A stretch of DNA of 64,000 bases from Pontibacter sp. SGAir0037 (GCF_005491705.1 NZ_CP028092.1:4464001-4528000), one strand, 5' to 3'; positions 32,501 to 41,348 are shown, counted from the stretch's first letter. The notes: generated from the sequence alone by a model not told the origin. Translations and numbers: made by a program.

Positions 32501-33235
32501 ATGAAAAAAGAATTATTGCTGGTATCCTTAGCAAGTATGCTCATGCTATCTTCCTGCCAGGTGGCTACTATGGCTGTGGAGCCTTCCTTTAAAGAGCAGG
32601 CAGAAGAAGTGCCTGTTGCAGGGCGTAAAGCGTTTAAACCTAACGGCAACTTTGCCATAGGTACATACACTGTAGCTAATGTAAACAGAGGCTGGCCAAG
32701 CGTAGGTGGCTTTGCAGTTGCAGGTTACGAAAACATAAAAGCCAGCCAAAAGCACCAGTTTAGTCTGCAGGATGGCAAAGGCCATGAGTGGTATGTGTTT
32801 GGGGCCAGCAAGCTGCATGAGAAAACACTGAAGTCCAACAATGGTATAAGCATTGCTGTTGCGCCCAACCTGGAGTACTATGCCAGCCACTTTACCTCTC
32901 CTCAAAGTGGCCAATGGCACCTGCTCACTACAGATCCGGGGCAGTACCTGCGACGCAAAGAATTCGAGGGAGAGCTCAGCAATGGCGAGGTGTCAATAAA
33001 GATTTCTCCTGTTTATAAAGCAGAAGGAAAAAAGCTGCCATCAGACGATATACTGGGCTACGAGTTTATGCAAGCCAACGAAAGGGTAGCAGCGGTGCAG
33101 GTAATAAACAATGGCAAAGTGTGGCTGAAACCAGGTTTATCAGAAGATAAGCGCATGGTACTTACTGGCGCAATAGCCTCTTTGCTGCTATACGATAAGT
33201 TAACTGACGTATCGAGGGAGCTTAGTCTGAAGTAA
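32501..33235 (+). CDS. Predicted lipoprotein of unknown function
   Basis: A 244-residue envelope protein. The signal ends at the lipobox LSSC (Cys19), so it should be lipid-anchored. The mature part has no domain I recognise. It shows a repeated strand-like pattern (NFAIGTYTVANVNRGWPS, GHEWYVFGASKLHEK) and a C-terminal VWLKPGLSEDKRMVLTGAIASLLLY with a hydrophobic helix. Parts around GELSNGEVSIKISPVYKAEG look like a beta-sandwich. Function unknown. A 14-bp hairpin follows its stop. Confidence 0.72.
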   Translation: MKKELLLVSLASMLMLSSCQVATMAVEPSFKEQAEEVPVAGRKAFKPNGNFAIGTYTVANVNRGWPSVGGFAVAGYENIKASQKHQFSLQDGKGHEWYVFGASKLHEKTLKSNNGISIAVAPNLEYYASHFTSPQSGQWHLLTTDPGQYLRRKEFEGELSNGEVSIKISPVYKAEGKKLPSDDILGYEFMQANERVAAVQVINNGKVWLKPGLSEDKRMVLTGAIASLLLYDKLTDVSRELSLK

Positions 33236-33242
33236 CACATGG

Positions 33243-33295
33243 CGAACAATAGCTTCTTTGTTTATGAACCTACATATAGCAGAAGCTGTTGTTCG
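33243..33295 (+). repeat. Long-loop hairpin after the lipoprotein gene
   Basis: Arms 33243-33257 and 33281-33295 pair over 15 positions with one G:T pair, around a 23-base loop. It lies 8 bases past the stop codon. There is no T-run; it may protect or define the transcript end. Confidence 0.45.
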
Positions 33296-33349
33296 TATAG
33301 AGAAAGCTGGCGTTTAGATATTTATGTGTGAAGAGATATACCTGTTGAG

Positions 33350-33357
33350 TATCTTTG
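33350..33357 (+). promoter_or_regulatory. -7 element upstream of the DUF4407 gene
   Basis: TATCTTTG is an exact match to the TAnnTTTG consensus, 63 bases before the DUF4407 ATG. No clear -33 TTTG is visible at the standard spacing. Confidence 0.4.
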
Positions 33358-33419
33358 CGTTATAAGCTTACAAGCTATTTTGCAGTCTTCTGCAAAATAA
33401 AGACCTGGATAGATAGTAG

Positions 33420-34595
33420 ATGACAAAATTCTTTTGGTGGTGTGCCGGTGCAGACGACACAATCCTTGAAAAATGCTCTAAGTCGGAGCATGTAAAATAT
33501 GCAGGTATAGGTGCTACGGTGCTCTTTACTGGCTTACTGGCTGGTATTTCAGGAGCCTATGCCCTGTATACTGTGTTCGACTCGGCACTAATGGCCATTG
33601 CCTTCGGTATACTCTGGGGCGCTGTCATTTTTAACCTCGACCGCTTTATAGTCTCCACGCTTCGGAAAGAGGGCAGGTTCTGGAAAGAGCTGCTCATGGT
33701 AATGCCCCGCCTTTTGCTGGCTTTAGTGCTGGCTGTTGTTATTTCTAAACCGCTGGAGCTGAAAATCTTCGATAAAGAAATACAAGCCATCCTGAAAGAA
33801 AAGCAGGCGCAATTGGCCATCGATCATAAAGCATTGGTAAGTAGGCAATTCTCTGAGGTGGATTCTATCAAAGGCGAGATAGCAGGTATACGCCAGGAGG
33901 TAGAGGAAAAGGTGCAGGAACGTAACAAGTTATATGATTTGCTGGCTGCAGAAGCCGATGGAACCGGGGGAACAGGTAAAGTGGGAAAAGGACCTATTTA
34001 CCAGGAAAAAAAGCTGCAGTATGATAAGATTGATGAAGAGCTGAAGCTGTTGCAGGCAGGGGCACAGGAGCGTATCCTGCAGCGGGAAGCGCGAATCGCT
34101 GACCTGATGAAGAATCAGGATAAAGTGGTGGCAGAGGGGCAGGAAAGCTTTGAAAACTACGATGGCCTGATGGCCCGGATAGATGCTTTAGATCAGTTGC
34201 CCTGGTTGCCCGTGTTTTTTATTACGCTTCTGTTTATCTGCCTGGAAACGGCACCAATCTTTACAAAGCTTATTTCGAACAAAGGCCCGTACGATGATAT
34301 ACTGAAGGGGGTAGAGCACGAACGTACTACCCAGGAGATGCAGCGTGTAACAGAGCGGCAGAAGCAGTACGATACACGGCAGGCAGTGGCGGAGGCGAAG
34401 TTTGCAGCACGAGCCGAGCATGAAATTAATGCGAAGAAAGAAGAAGAAAAACTTAAGTCGGATACACACCTGGAAGTGGTGCGCGAGTCAGCTGCTGTCT
34501 GGAAAGAACGTAAACTAGCCGATATCAACCGCAGCCCCAACACCGCAGCCGATGTGCTGAACGATGGCGAGGAGAACGGGTACTATAAGTGGTAG
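33420..34595 (+). CDS. DUF4407 membrane protein
   Basis: A 391-residue protein matching the DUF4407 pattern. The N-terminus is MTKFFWWCAGADDTILEKC. Two transmembrane helices follow at about 25-70 with FNLDRFIVSTLRK after them, a third at about 95-115, then a long charged coiled coil (about 120-260). A final helix sits at LPVFFITLLFICLETAPIF, and a second charged helical tail is rich in Glu, Arg and Lys. The topology suggests a membrane protein with an extended helical rod. No function is known for the family. It is terminated by a hairpin at 34620 and has its own -7 element. Confidence 0.88.
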   Translation: MTKFFWWCAGADDTILEKCSKSEHVKYAGIGATVLFTGLLAGISGAYALYTVFDSALMAIAFGILWGAVIFNLDRFIVSTLRKEGRFWKELLMVMPRLLLALVLAVVISKPLELKIFDKEIQAILKEKQAQLAIDHKALVSRQFSEVDSIKGEIAGIRQEVEEKVQERNKLYDLLAAEADGTGGTGKVGKGPIYQEKKLQYDKIDEELKLLQAGAQERILQREARIADLMKNQDKVVAEGQESFENYDGLMARIDALDQLPWLPVFFITLLFICLETAPIFTKLISNKGPYDDILKGVEHERTTQEMQRVTERQKQYDTRQAVAEAKFAARAEHEINAKKEEEKLKSDTHLEVVRESAAVWKERKLADINRSPNTAADVLNDGEENGYYKW

Positions 34596-34619
34596 TCTAG
34601 AATATAGTTTATCTCTCAG

Positions 34620-34652
34620 GCCCTGCAGTTAACCTTAGCTGCAGGGCTTTTT
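34620..34652 (+). terminator. Rho-independent terminator after the DUF4407 gene
   Basis: A 9-bp perfect stem (34620-34628 with 34639-34647, GCCCTGCAG with CTGCAGGGC) is followed by five T. Confidence 0.88.
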
Positions 34653-34707
34653 ATTGCTGCATATGATTTCTGGCTTGGTATAGGTATGGTATACTTTATA
34701 AGATGCG

Positions 34708-34715
34708 TAACTTTG
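34708..34715 (+). promoter_or_regulatory. -7 element that decides the aminotransferase start
   Basis: TAACTTTG is an exact -7 consensus. Transcription starting a few bases later would lie downstream of the in-frame ATG at 34703 and upstream of the ATG at 34739, which supports the latter as the true start. Confidence 0.55.
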
Positions 34716-34738
34716 CACAAACTAAACTAAACTATTTT

Positions 34739-35995
34739 ATGAGTGTTTCTAAAATGGCTCAAAATCTGATCGGCTCCGAAATTATCCGGATTGCCGGTGA
34801 GGTGAACAGCATGATAGCCCGTGGAGAGCAAATCTGCAACCTCACCATTGGTGATTTTGATCCTTCTATATACCCTATACCAGAAGGGTTAAGCGAGGAG
34901 ATCACCAAAGCTTATGCGCAGAACCAGACAAATTACCCGCCTGCAAACGGTGTGGCTGCCTTAAGGCAATCGGTGGCCGTTTTTACAAAGAAAGCACTGG
35001 GGCTGGAGTATCCGGAAAACGATATTCTGGTGGCCGGTGGCTCGCGCCCTCTTATCTATGCCACTTACCTGGCTATAGTAGATCCGGGCGACAAAGTGGT
35101 TTTCCCGACACCATCCTGGAACAATAACCACTACTGCTATTTATCCGGTGCAACTCCTGTAATGATTGAAACAAAGCCGGAGAACAACTTTATGCCTACT
35201 GCCGCCGATGTGGCTCCGCATTTGAAAGGTGCTACCATGCTGGCACTTTGCTCTCCGCTAAACCCGACAGGTACAATGTTTGCCAAAAATGATCTGGAGG
35301 CTATATGCGACCTGGTACTGGAGGAGAACGCCGGCAGATCAGAAGGTGAAAAGCCGCTTTACATACTCTACGATCAGATTTACTGGATGCTGACCTTTGG
35401 CGGTGCCCAACATTTCGACCCGGTGAGCCTTCGCCCTGAACTGAAAAAGTATGTGGTATATATTGATGGGATATCGAAAAGCTTTGCAGCTACAGGTGTG
35501 CGTGTAGGCTATGCATACGGACCAACTACCGTGCTGGATAAAATGAAGTCTATCTTAGGACACGTAGGAGCCTGGGCACCTAAAGCAGAACAAGTGGCTA
35601 CGGCCAGATTTCTGAAAGAGGAGGAGCAACTGAGCTCGTTCCTGGGTGGGTTCAAAGGGAAGGTGCAGCAGAGCCTGGATGCATTGTACAATGCTTTTCA
35701 GGAGCTGAAGCAGGAAGGTTATCCTGTAGATGCCATAGAGCCAATGGGTGCTATTTATTTGTCTGCCAAGTTAGATCTGGCTGGCAAGACTACTCCAGCA
35801 GGCGAAGTATTGCGCACCAGCAAAGACATTACATTTTACCTGCTGTCAGAAGCTAAGCTGGCCGTAGTTCCTTTCTCTGCTTTCGGATCCGGTGCAGATT
35901 TGAACTGGTTCAGGCTATCGGTAGGCGGGGCATCTTTAGAAGCCATAAAAAGTTCGCTGGGAAGGCTGCGTGAGGCATTGCAGAAACTACAGTAG
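34739..35995 (+). CDS. Class I/II PLP-dependent aminotransferase
   Basis: A 418-residue cytoplasmic fold-type I enzyme related to aspartate/aromatic aminotransferases. Features are NLTIGDFDPSIYPIP, the substrate region YPPANGVAALR, CSPLNPTGTMF, YDQIYWM, the PLP lysine in DGISKSFAATGVRVGY, and a C-terminal arginine in WFRLSVGG. The start at 34739 gives MSVSKMAQNLIGSEII, typical for the group, and agrees with the -7 element just upstream. Substrate is not determined by sequence. The gene faces an Lrp/AsnC regulator across a bidirectional terminator. These regulators often control amino-acid enzymes, so a functional link is plausible but unproven. Confidence 0.93.
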   Translation: MSVSKMAQNLIGSEIIRIAGEVNSMIARGEQICNLTIGDFDPSIYPIPEGLSEEITKAYAQNQTNYPPANGVAALRQSVAVFTKKALGLEYPENDILVAGGSRPLIYATYLAIVDPGDKVVFPTPSWNNNHYCYLSGATPVMIETKPENNFMPTAADVAPHLKGATMLALCSPLNPTGTMFAKNDLEAICDLVLEENAGRSEGEKPLYILYDQIYWMLTFGGAQHFDPVSLRPELKKYVVYIDGISKSFAATGVRVGYAYGPTTVLDKMKSILGHVGAWAPKAEQVATARFLKEEEQLSSFLGGFKGKVQQSLDALYNAFQELKQEGYPVDAIEPMGAIYLSAKLDLAGKTTPAGEVLRTSKDITFYLLSEAKLAVVPFSAFGSGADLNWFRLSVGGASLEAIKSSLGRLREALQKLQ

Positions 35996-36066
35996 GTGTA
36001 GGGTAAGGCCATTAAGTTTATTGGTGCATTGCTCTATAAAATTTGTGTCAGGAACTAAAAAGTTAA

Positions 36067-36112
36067 AAACAGGAGGGGCTGTTCCGTTATCGGAACAGCC
36101 CCTCCTGTTTTT
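36067..36112. terminator. Bidirectional terminator between aminotransferase and Lrp genes
   Basis: Perfect 20-bp arms (36067-36086 and 36091-36110) with a 4-base loop, flanked by a run of A on one side and T on the other. It can terminate both the plus-strand aminotransferase and the minus-strand Lrp gene. Confidence 0.93.
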
Positions 36113-36153
36113 AAGAGAAAAGTCTGCTGTCTGATATTCAGGCGCTCACTTCT

Positions 36154-36609
36154 TTAGATCGTAATCTGCCGTGAGATGCTTTCGTCCAGCGAAATTAGAG
36201 TTTCGGTGCGCTGTACACCTTCTATGGCTTGTATTCTTTCGTTTAATATTTCACGAAGATGTTTGGTGTCGCGGCAGATGATTTTTACGAACATGCTGTA
36301 AGAGCCGGTGGTATAGTGCAGCTCTACAATCTCCGGTATCTGGCGCATTTGTTCTACTGTAGCTTTATAGTCGGAGCCCTTATCAAGATATACGCCAATA
36401 AATGCGCAAATATCGTAGCCTACAGCACTTGGGTTCACGAGCAATTGTGCTCCTTTTACTACACCCAGGTCGTTCAGCTTTTTCATACGAACGTGTATAG
36501 TGCCACCCGATACGTTTAACTCCTTTGCGATGTCGGTGTAAGCACGTGTAACATCTTGCATCAGCAGCTTTAGGATCTGTTTGTCCAGCTTGTCAATTTC
36601 GTGAACCAT
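36154..36609 (-). CDS. Lrp/AsnC-family transcriptional regulator
   Basis: A 151-residue regulator. The N-terminal winged helix-turn-helix (DKLDKQILKLLMQDVTRAYTDIAKELNVSGGTIHVRMKKL across about residues 5-44) binds DNA. The C-terminal RAM/ACT-like domain (AFIGVYLDKGSDYKAT, VELHYTTGSYSMFVKIIC, REILNERIQAIEGV) binds amino-acid effectors and mediates octamer formation. It is convergent with the aminotransferase gene. The A/T-rich region upstream contains loosely symmetric AATACTAA and TAGTATT sequences that could be sites for autoregulation. Confidence 0.94.
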   Translation of the reverse strand: MVHEIDKLDKQILKLLMQDVTRAYTDIAKELNVSGGTIHVRMKKLNDLGVVKGAQLLVNPSAVGYDICAFIGVYLDKGSDYKATVEQMRQIPEIVELHYTTGSYSMFVKIICRDTKHLREILNERIQAIEGVQRTETLISLDESISRQITI

Positions 36610-36891
36610 ATGTGTACTGGTTATTTCTTTTACTTAAATATATAAAATAAAATTATACTATTTCATTTTCAGGAGACAAGTCCAAATAACAAAAAAATAA
36701 TACTAAATAAAAAGCATTTTAAATATGGCAGCAGTGGTGCTTAAACTAATATTAAAGTATTACTTTTTATAATTAGTATTTTAAATGTTTGCAAAAGAAT
36801 GAAATTATCTTGGTATATGGAAGTACTTTGCTCCTGTGTTTAAGGCTTCTGTTTTAGCTTGTTATCCTCGCGGCGGGAGGAGCAAAACAGG
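36610..36891. other. Gene-free A/T-rich region upstream of the Lrp gene
   Basis: No coding frame with plausible composition. The segment is very A/T-rich, with AATACTAA near 36699 and TAGTATT at 36774-36780 as a loose dyad. It must hold the Lrp promoter, since the regulator reads away from it, but no exact -7 element was found on the minus strand. Confidence 0.5.
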
Positions 36892-36943
36892 TTTAACATG
36901 GAATCGCCTGTTACAGTGCTGCAACAGGCGATTCCATGTTAAA
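36892..36943. repeat. 21-bp inverted repeat after def
   Basis: Perfect 21-bp arms (36892-36912 and 36923-36943) around a 10-base loop, 11 bases past the def stop on the minus strand. No long T-run follows in either direction. It probably marks the 3' end of the ruvX-def transcript. Confidence 0.7.
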
Positions 36944-36954
36944 GATAAGTTAAA

Positions 36955-37524
36955 CTACCTTTTCTTGGCTAAGGCTGGAAACTTCATACGATAATCCGTA
37001 TCTACCTCGCCTTTTGTAATTTTAGATAATTTATTTTTGATGATGCGCTTCTTCAGTCCGGAAAGGTAATCCGTAAACAGAACCCCTTCTATATGGTCGT
37101 ACTCGTGCTGGATAACACGGGCTGTCATGCCGTCATAGGTATCTGTATGTTCGTTCCATTCTGCATCAAAATAACGAATCACAATGCGCTCCGGGCGGTA
37201 AACTACTTCACGTACTCCCGGAATACTAAGGCAGCCTTCTTCAAAGCCCCATTCCTCACCGTCTTCTTCTAAGATCTCAGGATTGATAAATGCTTTTTTA
37301 ACCCCCTTTCCTTCGTCTTTTTCGTCCATCATAGGCTCAGAATCTATCACGAAAAGACGGATGCTCTTACTTATCTGAGGAGCTGCCAAACCCACGCCAT
37401 GCGCATGGTACATGGTAGCAAACATATCATCAATCAGTTCCTTCAGTTCAGGATAATCCTTCGGAATATCTTGTGCAGGTTCTTTCAGTACAGGGTCGCC
37501 GTAAGCGGTTATAGGGTAAATCAT
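36955..37524 (-). CDS. def: Peptide deformylase
   Basis: Removes the N-formyl group from nascent proteins. All three metalloenzyme motifs are visible in the 189 residues: GVGLAAPQI, EEGCLSIPGV with the metal-binding cysteine, and QHEYDHIEG (HExxH). Length is usual. The ATG overlaps the ruvX stop by four bases (ATGA), so translation is coupled. def is the second gene of a ruvX-def unit closed by a long inverted repeat. Confidence 0.97.
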   Translation of the reverse strand: MIYPITAYGDPVLKEPAQDIPKDYPELKELIDDMFATMYHAHGVGLAAPQISKSIRLFVIDSEPMMDEKDEGKGVKKAFINPEILEEDGEEWGFEEGCLSIPGVREVVYRPERIVIRYFDAEWNEHTDTYDGMTARVIQHEYDHIEGVLFTDYLSGLKKRIIKNKLSKITKGEVDTDYRMKFPALAKKR

Positions 37525-37937
37525 ATATTTTTGCTCTCTAAATACGATTGTAAAATAATTGTTGCACTTAGCCGGTCCACAGTTGCTTTGTCCTGCCTTG
37601 CCTTCTTCCTTAAACCGCCGGCCAACATAGCTTTCTGAGCTATACTGGATGTAAAACGTTCGTCTACGGTATGCACAGGTATGGCAGGAAATTCTTTAGC
37701 CAGCAACCGGATAAAGCCGACTACATGTTGTGTAGAGTCGGTTGCATCGCCGCTGAGTGTGCGGGGCATGCCTACCACCAGGGCCTCCACCGGTTCTCGT
37801 TGTGTATAAGCCTTTAAATAAGCTAACACATCTTTGGCGTGAACGGTTTCTAATGGGGTGGCAATCAATTGCAACGCATCTGTAACAGCCAGGCCTACAC
37901 GTTTATTCCCATAATCAATTGCCAAAATTCTACCCAT
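37521..37937 (-). CDS. ruvX: Holliday junction resolvase-like protein RuvX (YqgF)
   Basis: A 138-residue RNase H-fold nuclease implicated in 16S rRNA 5'-end maturation and in junction resolution. The first strand carries the catalytic aspartate (Asp8 in ILAIDYGNKRVGLAVTD), followed by VVGMPRTLSGD, the glutamate in VDERFTS and the last acidic residue in VDRLSATIILQSYL. It precedes def with a 4-base overlap. A TACCTTTG -7 element lies about 70 bases upstream. Confidence 0.95.
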   Translation of the reverse strand: MGRILAIDYGNKRVGLAVTDALQLIATPLETVHAKDVLAYLKAYTQREPVEALVVGMPRTLSGDATDSTQHVVGFIRLLAKEFPAIPVHTVDERFTSSIAQKAMLAGGLRKKARQDKATVDRLSATIILQSYLESKNI

Positions 37938-38256
37938 TGCTTTTGTTTATATAATCCTGGCAGTAATTGTATACTGGCAAGATTATGGCTGTAAGATTTA
38001 CCGTACAAAGGTAAGATTTTCTTTTTAATTAAGCAGAATTGCACTACGTTTAGACCTGAAGCTTAACCTGTACAGGAGAATAAGGTGTAGGTAAAGAACA
38101 AATTTTATTCTTTTACTTGTTAAAAGTAGAACACATCTTTTAAACTACAGTAAAAAGCAGGTATAGGAGGTCGTATCGGCGGACAGAATTTAGAGGGTAA
38201 GATTAGTAAAATTGATCTACTTTCTTATCTTTAATCACAATTTTATAGATCAGGCA
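37938..38256. other. Divergent promoter region between ruvX and the S41 protease gene
   Basis: 319 bases without a gene. It holds an exact minus-strand -7 element for ruvX at 38006-38013, and a near-match TATCTTTA at 38226-38233 in front of the protease gene. The composition is A/T-rich and nothing else stands out. Confidence 0.5.
38006..38013 (-). promoter_or_regulatory. -7 element for ruvX-def
   Basis: Minus-strand TACCTTTG is an exact consensus match, about 70 bases before the ruvX ATG. No clear -33 TTTG is seen. Confidence 0.45.
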
Positions 38257-39942
38257 ATGAGCGAGGATAAAAATAATTTTTCAGATCAGGAAACCCCTCA
38301 GCCGCAGCAGAACCGGAACAGCAATACACTGTTCCAGATTCGCTTGCCGCTGTTTATAGCATTTGCCTTGGTGGTAGGTGTATTAATTGGCGCAACTACT
38401 TTTGCCCCTTCTGGCCATAATCCTCAAGGTACCGCAAAAAGTTATCTTAAGTTCAGAGATATTCTCAGCTATATCGACCGCGACTACGTGGATACAGTTA
38501 ATATTGAGGAATTATCGGATTATGCTATTTCAAAGATGTTGGAAAAGCTCGATCCACATACTTCTTATATTCCGGCATCGGAGCTGGCCATGGCCCGTTC
38601 TTACCTCGATGGCGACTTTGAAGGTATAGGAGTGGAATTTAATATCTTTAAAGACACTATTTATGTGGTTACGCCTCTTAGCGGTGGTCCTTCGGAAGCA
38701 GCGGGTATTCAGGCCGGAGATAAACTTATACAGGTAGATGGAGAGAGCGTAGCAGGGGTAAATATCACAAATGAAGGCGTGTTTAAGCGCTTGAGGGGGC
38801 CAAAAGGTACTAAGGTAGAACTTACTGTACTGCGCAAGGGTAATAATAAGCCACTCAACTTTACGATCCGGCGCAATAAAATTCCAACGCATTCTGTGGA
38901 CGTGAGCTATATGGTAGATGCGCATACAGGCTATATTAAAGTAAGTCGTTTCTCGGCACATACTTTCGAAGAATTTAAGGAGGCACTTACCGGACTGAAG
39001 AAAAAGGGACTACAGCAGCTGATACTGGATTTGCGTGGTAACCCGGGCGGCTATATGGATCATGCTACCCGCATGGCCGATGAGTTCCTGTCGGGGGAGA
39101 AACTGATTGTGTATACCGATGGTAAAGGCTCCAAGTATGACTCCAAGACCTTTGCAAATGTTAAAGGCGACTTCGAGAATGGTTCTCTAATCGTATTGAT
39201 AGATGAAGGGAGTGCCTCTGCTTCTGAAATTGTGGCAGGAGCCTTACAGGATAACGACAGAGCCCTGATTGTTGGCCGCCGTTCGTTTGGCAAAGGCCTG
39301 GTGCAAATGCCAATTCCGCTGAACGATGGGTCCGAGCTGCGGCTTACTATTTCTCGCTACTACACGCCAAGCGGCCGCTCTATCCAGAAACCATATGTAG
39401 CGGGTACCGACGAATACCAGAAAGACATGCTGAACCGCTATGAACGCGGCGAATACTTTCACCCGGATAGTACCTTGTTCGTGGATTCACTGAAGTATAG
39501 TACTACGCTTGGCCGTACTGTTTACGGTGGGGGTGGTATTATGCCGGATGTTTTTGTAGCACGCGATACCACTGAAATGTCGGAGTATCTGAGCAAAATT
39601 TACAATAAGAACATTATCGGGGAATATACCCTTAACTACTACCGTGATAACCGTAAGAAGCTTGATAAAATGTCGTTTGATAAGTTTCAGAAGACTTTTG
39701 ATGTAACAGATAAAATGCTGCAGGACATTGTGACGCTGGCAAAGGAAGCAGGCATTGAGCAGAATACGGCACAATTTGAACGGTCTAAGAATTTGCTGCG
39801 CAATAACCTGAAGGCATTTATTGCCAGAAGTGTGTACGGTAACAATGGCTTTTACCCGATTCTGCACGAATCTGATGAAGAGTTTCAGCAGGCGCTCAAA
39901 GAATTTACCAGGGCAAAGCGTTTAGCCAGAGGCGATGTGTAG
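38257..39942 (+). CDS. S41-family C-terminal processing peptidase
   Basis: A 561-residue membrane-anchored periplasmic protease. One transmembrane helix (about residues 30-50, LPLFIAFALVVGVLIGA) anchors it. A PDZ domain (VEFNIFKDTIYVVTPLSGGPSEAAGIQAGDKL) selects C-terminal sequences. The S41 core has the nucleophile serine in DEGSASASEIVAGAL and the general-base lysine in RSFGKGLVQ. A helical C-terminal extension (about 430-561) follows. The start at ATG 38257 (MSEDKNN) is preferred to an in-frame TTG at 38212. Homogentisate dioxygenase follows 44 bases downstream. Confidence 0.93.
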   Translation: MSEDKNNFSDQETPQPQQNRNSNTLFQIRLPLFIAFALVVGVLIGATTFAPSGHNPQGTAKSYLKFRDILSYIDRDYVDTVNIEELSDYAISKMLEKLDPHTSYIPASELAMARSYLDGDFEGIGVEFNIFKDTIYVVTPLSGGPSEAAGIQAGDKLIQVDGESVAGVNITNEGVFKRLRGPKGTKVELTVLRKGNNKPLNFTIRRNKIPTHSVDVSYMVDAHTGYIKVSRFSAHTFEEFKEALTGLKKKGLQQLILDLRGNPGGYMDHATRMADEFLSGEKLIVYTDGKGSKYDSKTFANVKGDFENGSLIVLIDEGSASASEIVAGALQDNDRALIVGRRSFGKGLVQMPIPLNDGSELRLTISRYYTPSGRSIQKPYVAGTDEYQKDMLNRYERGEYFHPDSTLFVDSLKYSTTLGRTVYGGGGIMPDVFVARDTTEMSEYLSKIYNKNIIGEYTLNYYRDNRKKLDKMSFDKFQKTFDVTDKMLQDIVTLAKEAGIEQNTAQFERSKNLLRNNLKAFIARSVYGNNGFYPILHESDEEFQQALKEFTRAKRLARGDV

Positions 39943-39986
39943 GTAATATCGTGCCTCTGCAGATAGTGCGACCAAAATAAATATAC

Positions 39987-41144
39987 ATGGCATACTATCA
40001 TAAATTAGGCGAAATTCCGCATAAGCGGCACACGCAGTTCAGGCAGCCCAACGGGAGCCTGTATGCAGAGCAGTTGGTGGGAACTTTGGGGTTTAGCGGT
40101 GTTTCATCGCTGCTGTATCATGTAAACCCGCCAACACGCATCAGCCGCATAGAGGAGCCTGTGCCCTATGCTCCAAAGGCTGCTGAAGGAGTAAAGCTGG
40201 CGCCGCATCACCTGCGTACGTTGCAATTGGTTACTACCGGTTCAGACTATCTGAATGCTAGAAAGCCATTGTTGTTTAACAACGATGTAGTGATCAGTAT
40301 CTGCAATCCGTCGGAGCTGAAGATGGGCTACAGCTACAAAAGCGGGCAGGCCGACGAGGTGGTGTTTGTGCATGAGGGAAGCGGCGTGCTGTATTCTCAA
40401 ATGGGAATGCTGGAATTTAAAGAGGGCGACTACCTGGTTATTCCGCGTACTATCATCCATCATTTTGAATTTAACCAGGCTCCTGTCAGGTTGCTGATTA
40501 TAGAGTCTTTTAGCCCGGTGGAGACACCCCGCCGTTACCGGAACCATTTTGGGCAGTTACTGGAGCATGCGCCTTTTTGCGAACGCGATATGCGACCGCC
40601 ACATGAACTGGTAGAGTACCAGGAGGGAGGGGAACACCTGGTGCAAATCAAAAAGGAAGGCTACCTGCATCAGTATTATTATAATTTTAGGCCTTACGAT
40701 GTCATCGGATGGGATGGCTACTTTTATCCCTATGCTTTTTCCATTTATGATTTTGAGCCGATAACAGGGCGTATACACCAGCCACCACCAGTGCACCAGA
40801 CCTTCGAGGGACATAATTTTGTTATTTGTTCATTTGTGCCACGCCTGTTCGATTACCACCCTTTGTCTATTCCTGCGCCTTACAACCATGCTAATGTAGA
40901 TTCGGATGAGGTGCTTTACTATGTAGACGGCGATTTTATGAGCCGCAAAGGGGTAGACAGAGCTTCTTTTACGATACATCCGGGTGGCATTCCGCATGGC
41001 CCGCACCCGGGCACCGTAGAAGCCAGTATCGGTAAAAAAGAAACAAAAGAATATGCGGTAATGATAGATACCTTCAGGCCGCTGCATTTAACAGAGGAAG
41101 CGGTGGCCTTAATGGATGCGCATTACCCGATGAGCTGGAAATAA
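39987..41144 (+). CDS. hmgA: Homogentisate 1,2-dioxygenase
   Basis: Opens the aromatic ring of homogentisate in tyrosine and phenylalanine breakdown, giving maleylacetoacetate. The 385 residues belong to the cupin-type family. The first cupin has FVHEGSGVLYSQMGMLEFKEGDYLVIP. The Fe(II) site is visible late in the chain: His and Glu in NHANVDSDEVLYY and the final His in HPGGIPHGPHPG. No other gene of the pathway (hppD, fahA, maiA) is nearby, so the pathway is dispersed in this genome. It lies 44 bases after the S41 protease gene and is closed by a terminator. Confidence 0.94.
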   Translation: MAYYHKLGEIPHKRHTQFRQPNGSLYAEQLVGTLGFSGVSSLLYHVNPPTRISRIEEPVPYAPKAAEGVKLAPHHLRTLQLVTTGSDYLNARKPLLFNNDVVISICNPSELKMGYSYKSGQADEVVFVHEGSGVLYSQMGMLEFKEGDYLVIPRTIIHHFEFNQAPVRLLIIESFSPVETPRRYRNHFGQLLEHAPFCERDMRPPHELVEYQEGGEHLVQIKKEGYLHQYYYNFRPYDVIGWDGYFYPYAFSIYDFEPITGRIHQPPPVHQTFEGHNFVICSFVPRLFDYHPLSIPAPYNHANVDSDEVLYYVDGDFMSRKGVDRASFTIHPGGIPHGPHPGTVEASIGKKETKEYAVMIDTFRPLHLTEEAVALMDAHYPMSWK

Positions 41145-41176
41145 GACTGCATCAACTTTCTGCATATGAATGCTTC

Positions 41177-41211
41177 AGGAGAATAAGCATAGCCTTGTTC
41201 TCCTCTTTTTT
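41177..41211 (+). terminator. Rho-independent terminator after hmgA
   Basis: An 11-bp stem with one G:T pair (41177-41187 with 41194-41204) and a 6-base loop, followed by C and six T, 33 bases past the hmgA stop. Confidence 0.88.
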
Positions 41212-41241
41212 GTGCTACTTTACATTTAGCAGCTGTTGTTG

Positions 41242-41249
41242 TACTTTTG
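41242..41249 (+). promoter_or_regulatory. -7 element upstream of the GroES-like gene
   Basis: TACTTTTG fits TAnnTTTG exactly. It lies 100 bases before the ATG, so a leader of about 95 bases is implied. Confidence 0.4.
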
Positions 41250-41348
41250 CACACCAATTGCAAATCTGCCCGCTACCAAACTTACAGGTAGTGAGGTTGC
41301 TGAGCACATAAATACAACTTAGAGTAAGTTAAGACTCTTTTATATAGT

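Noticed and set aside
37521..37524. Possible frameshift between ruvX and def
   Set aside because: The 4-base ATGA overlap is normal translational coupling of two intact genes.
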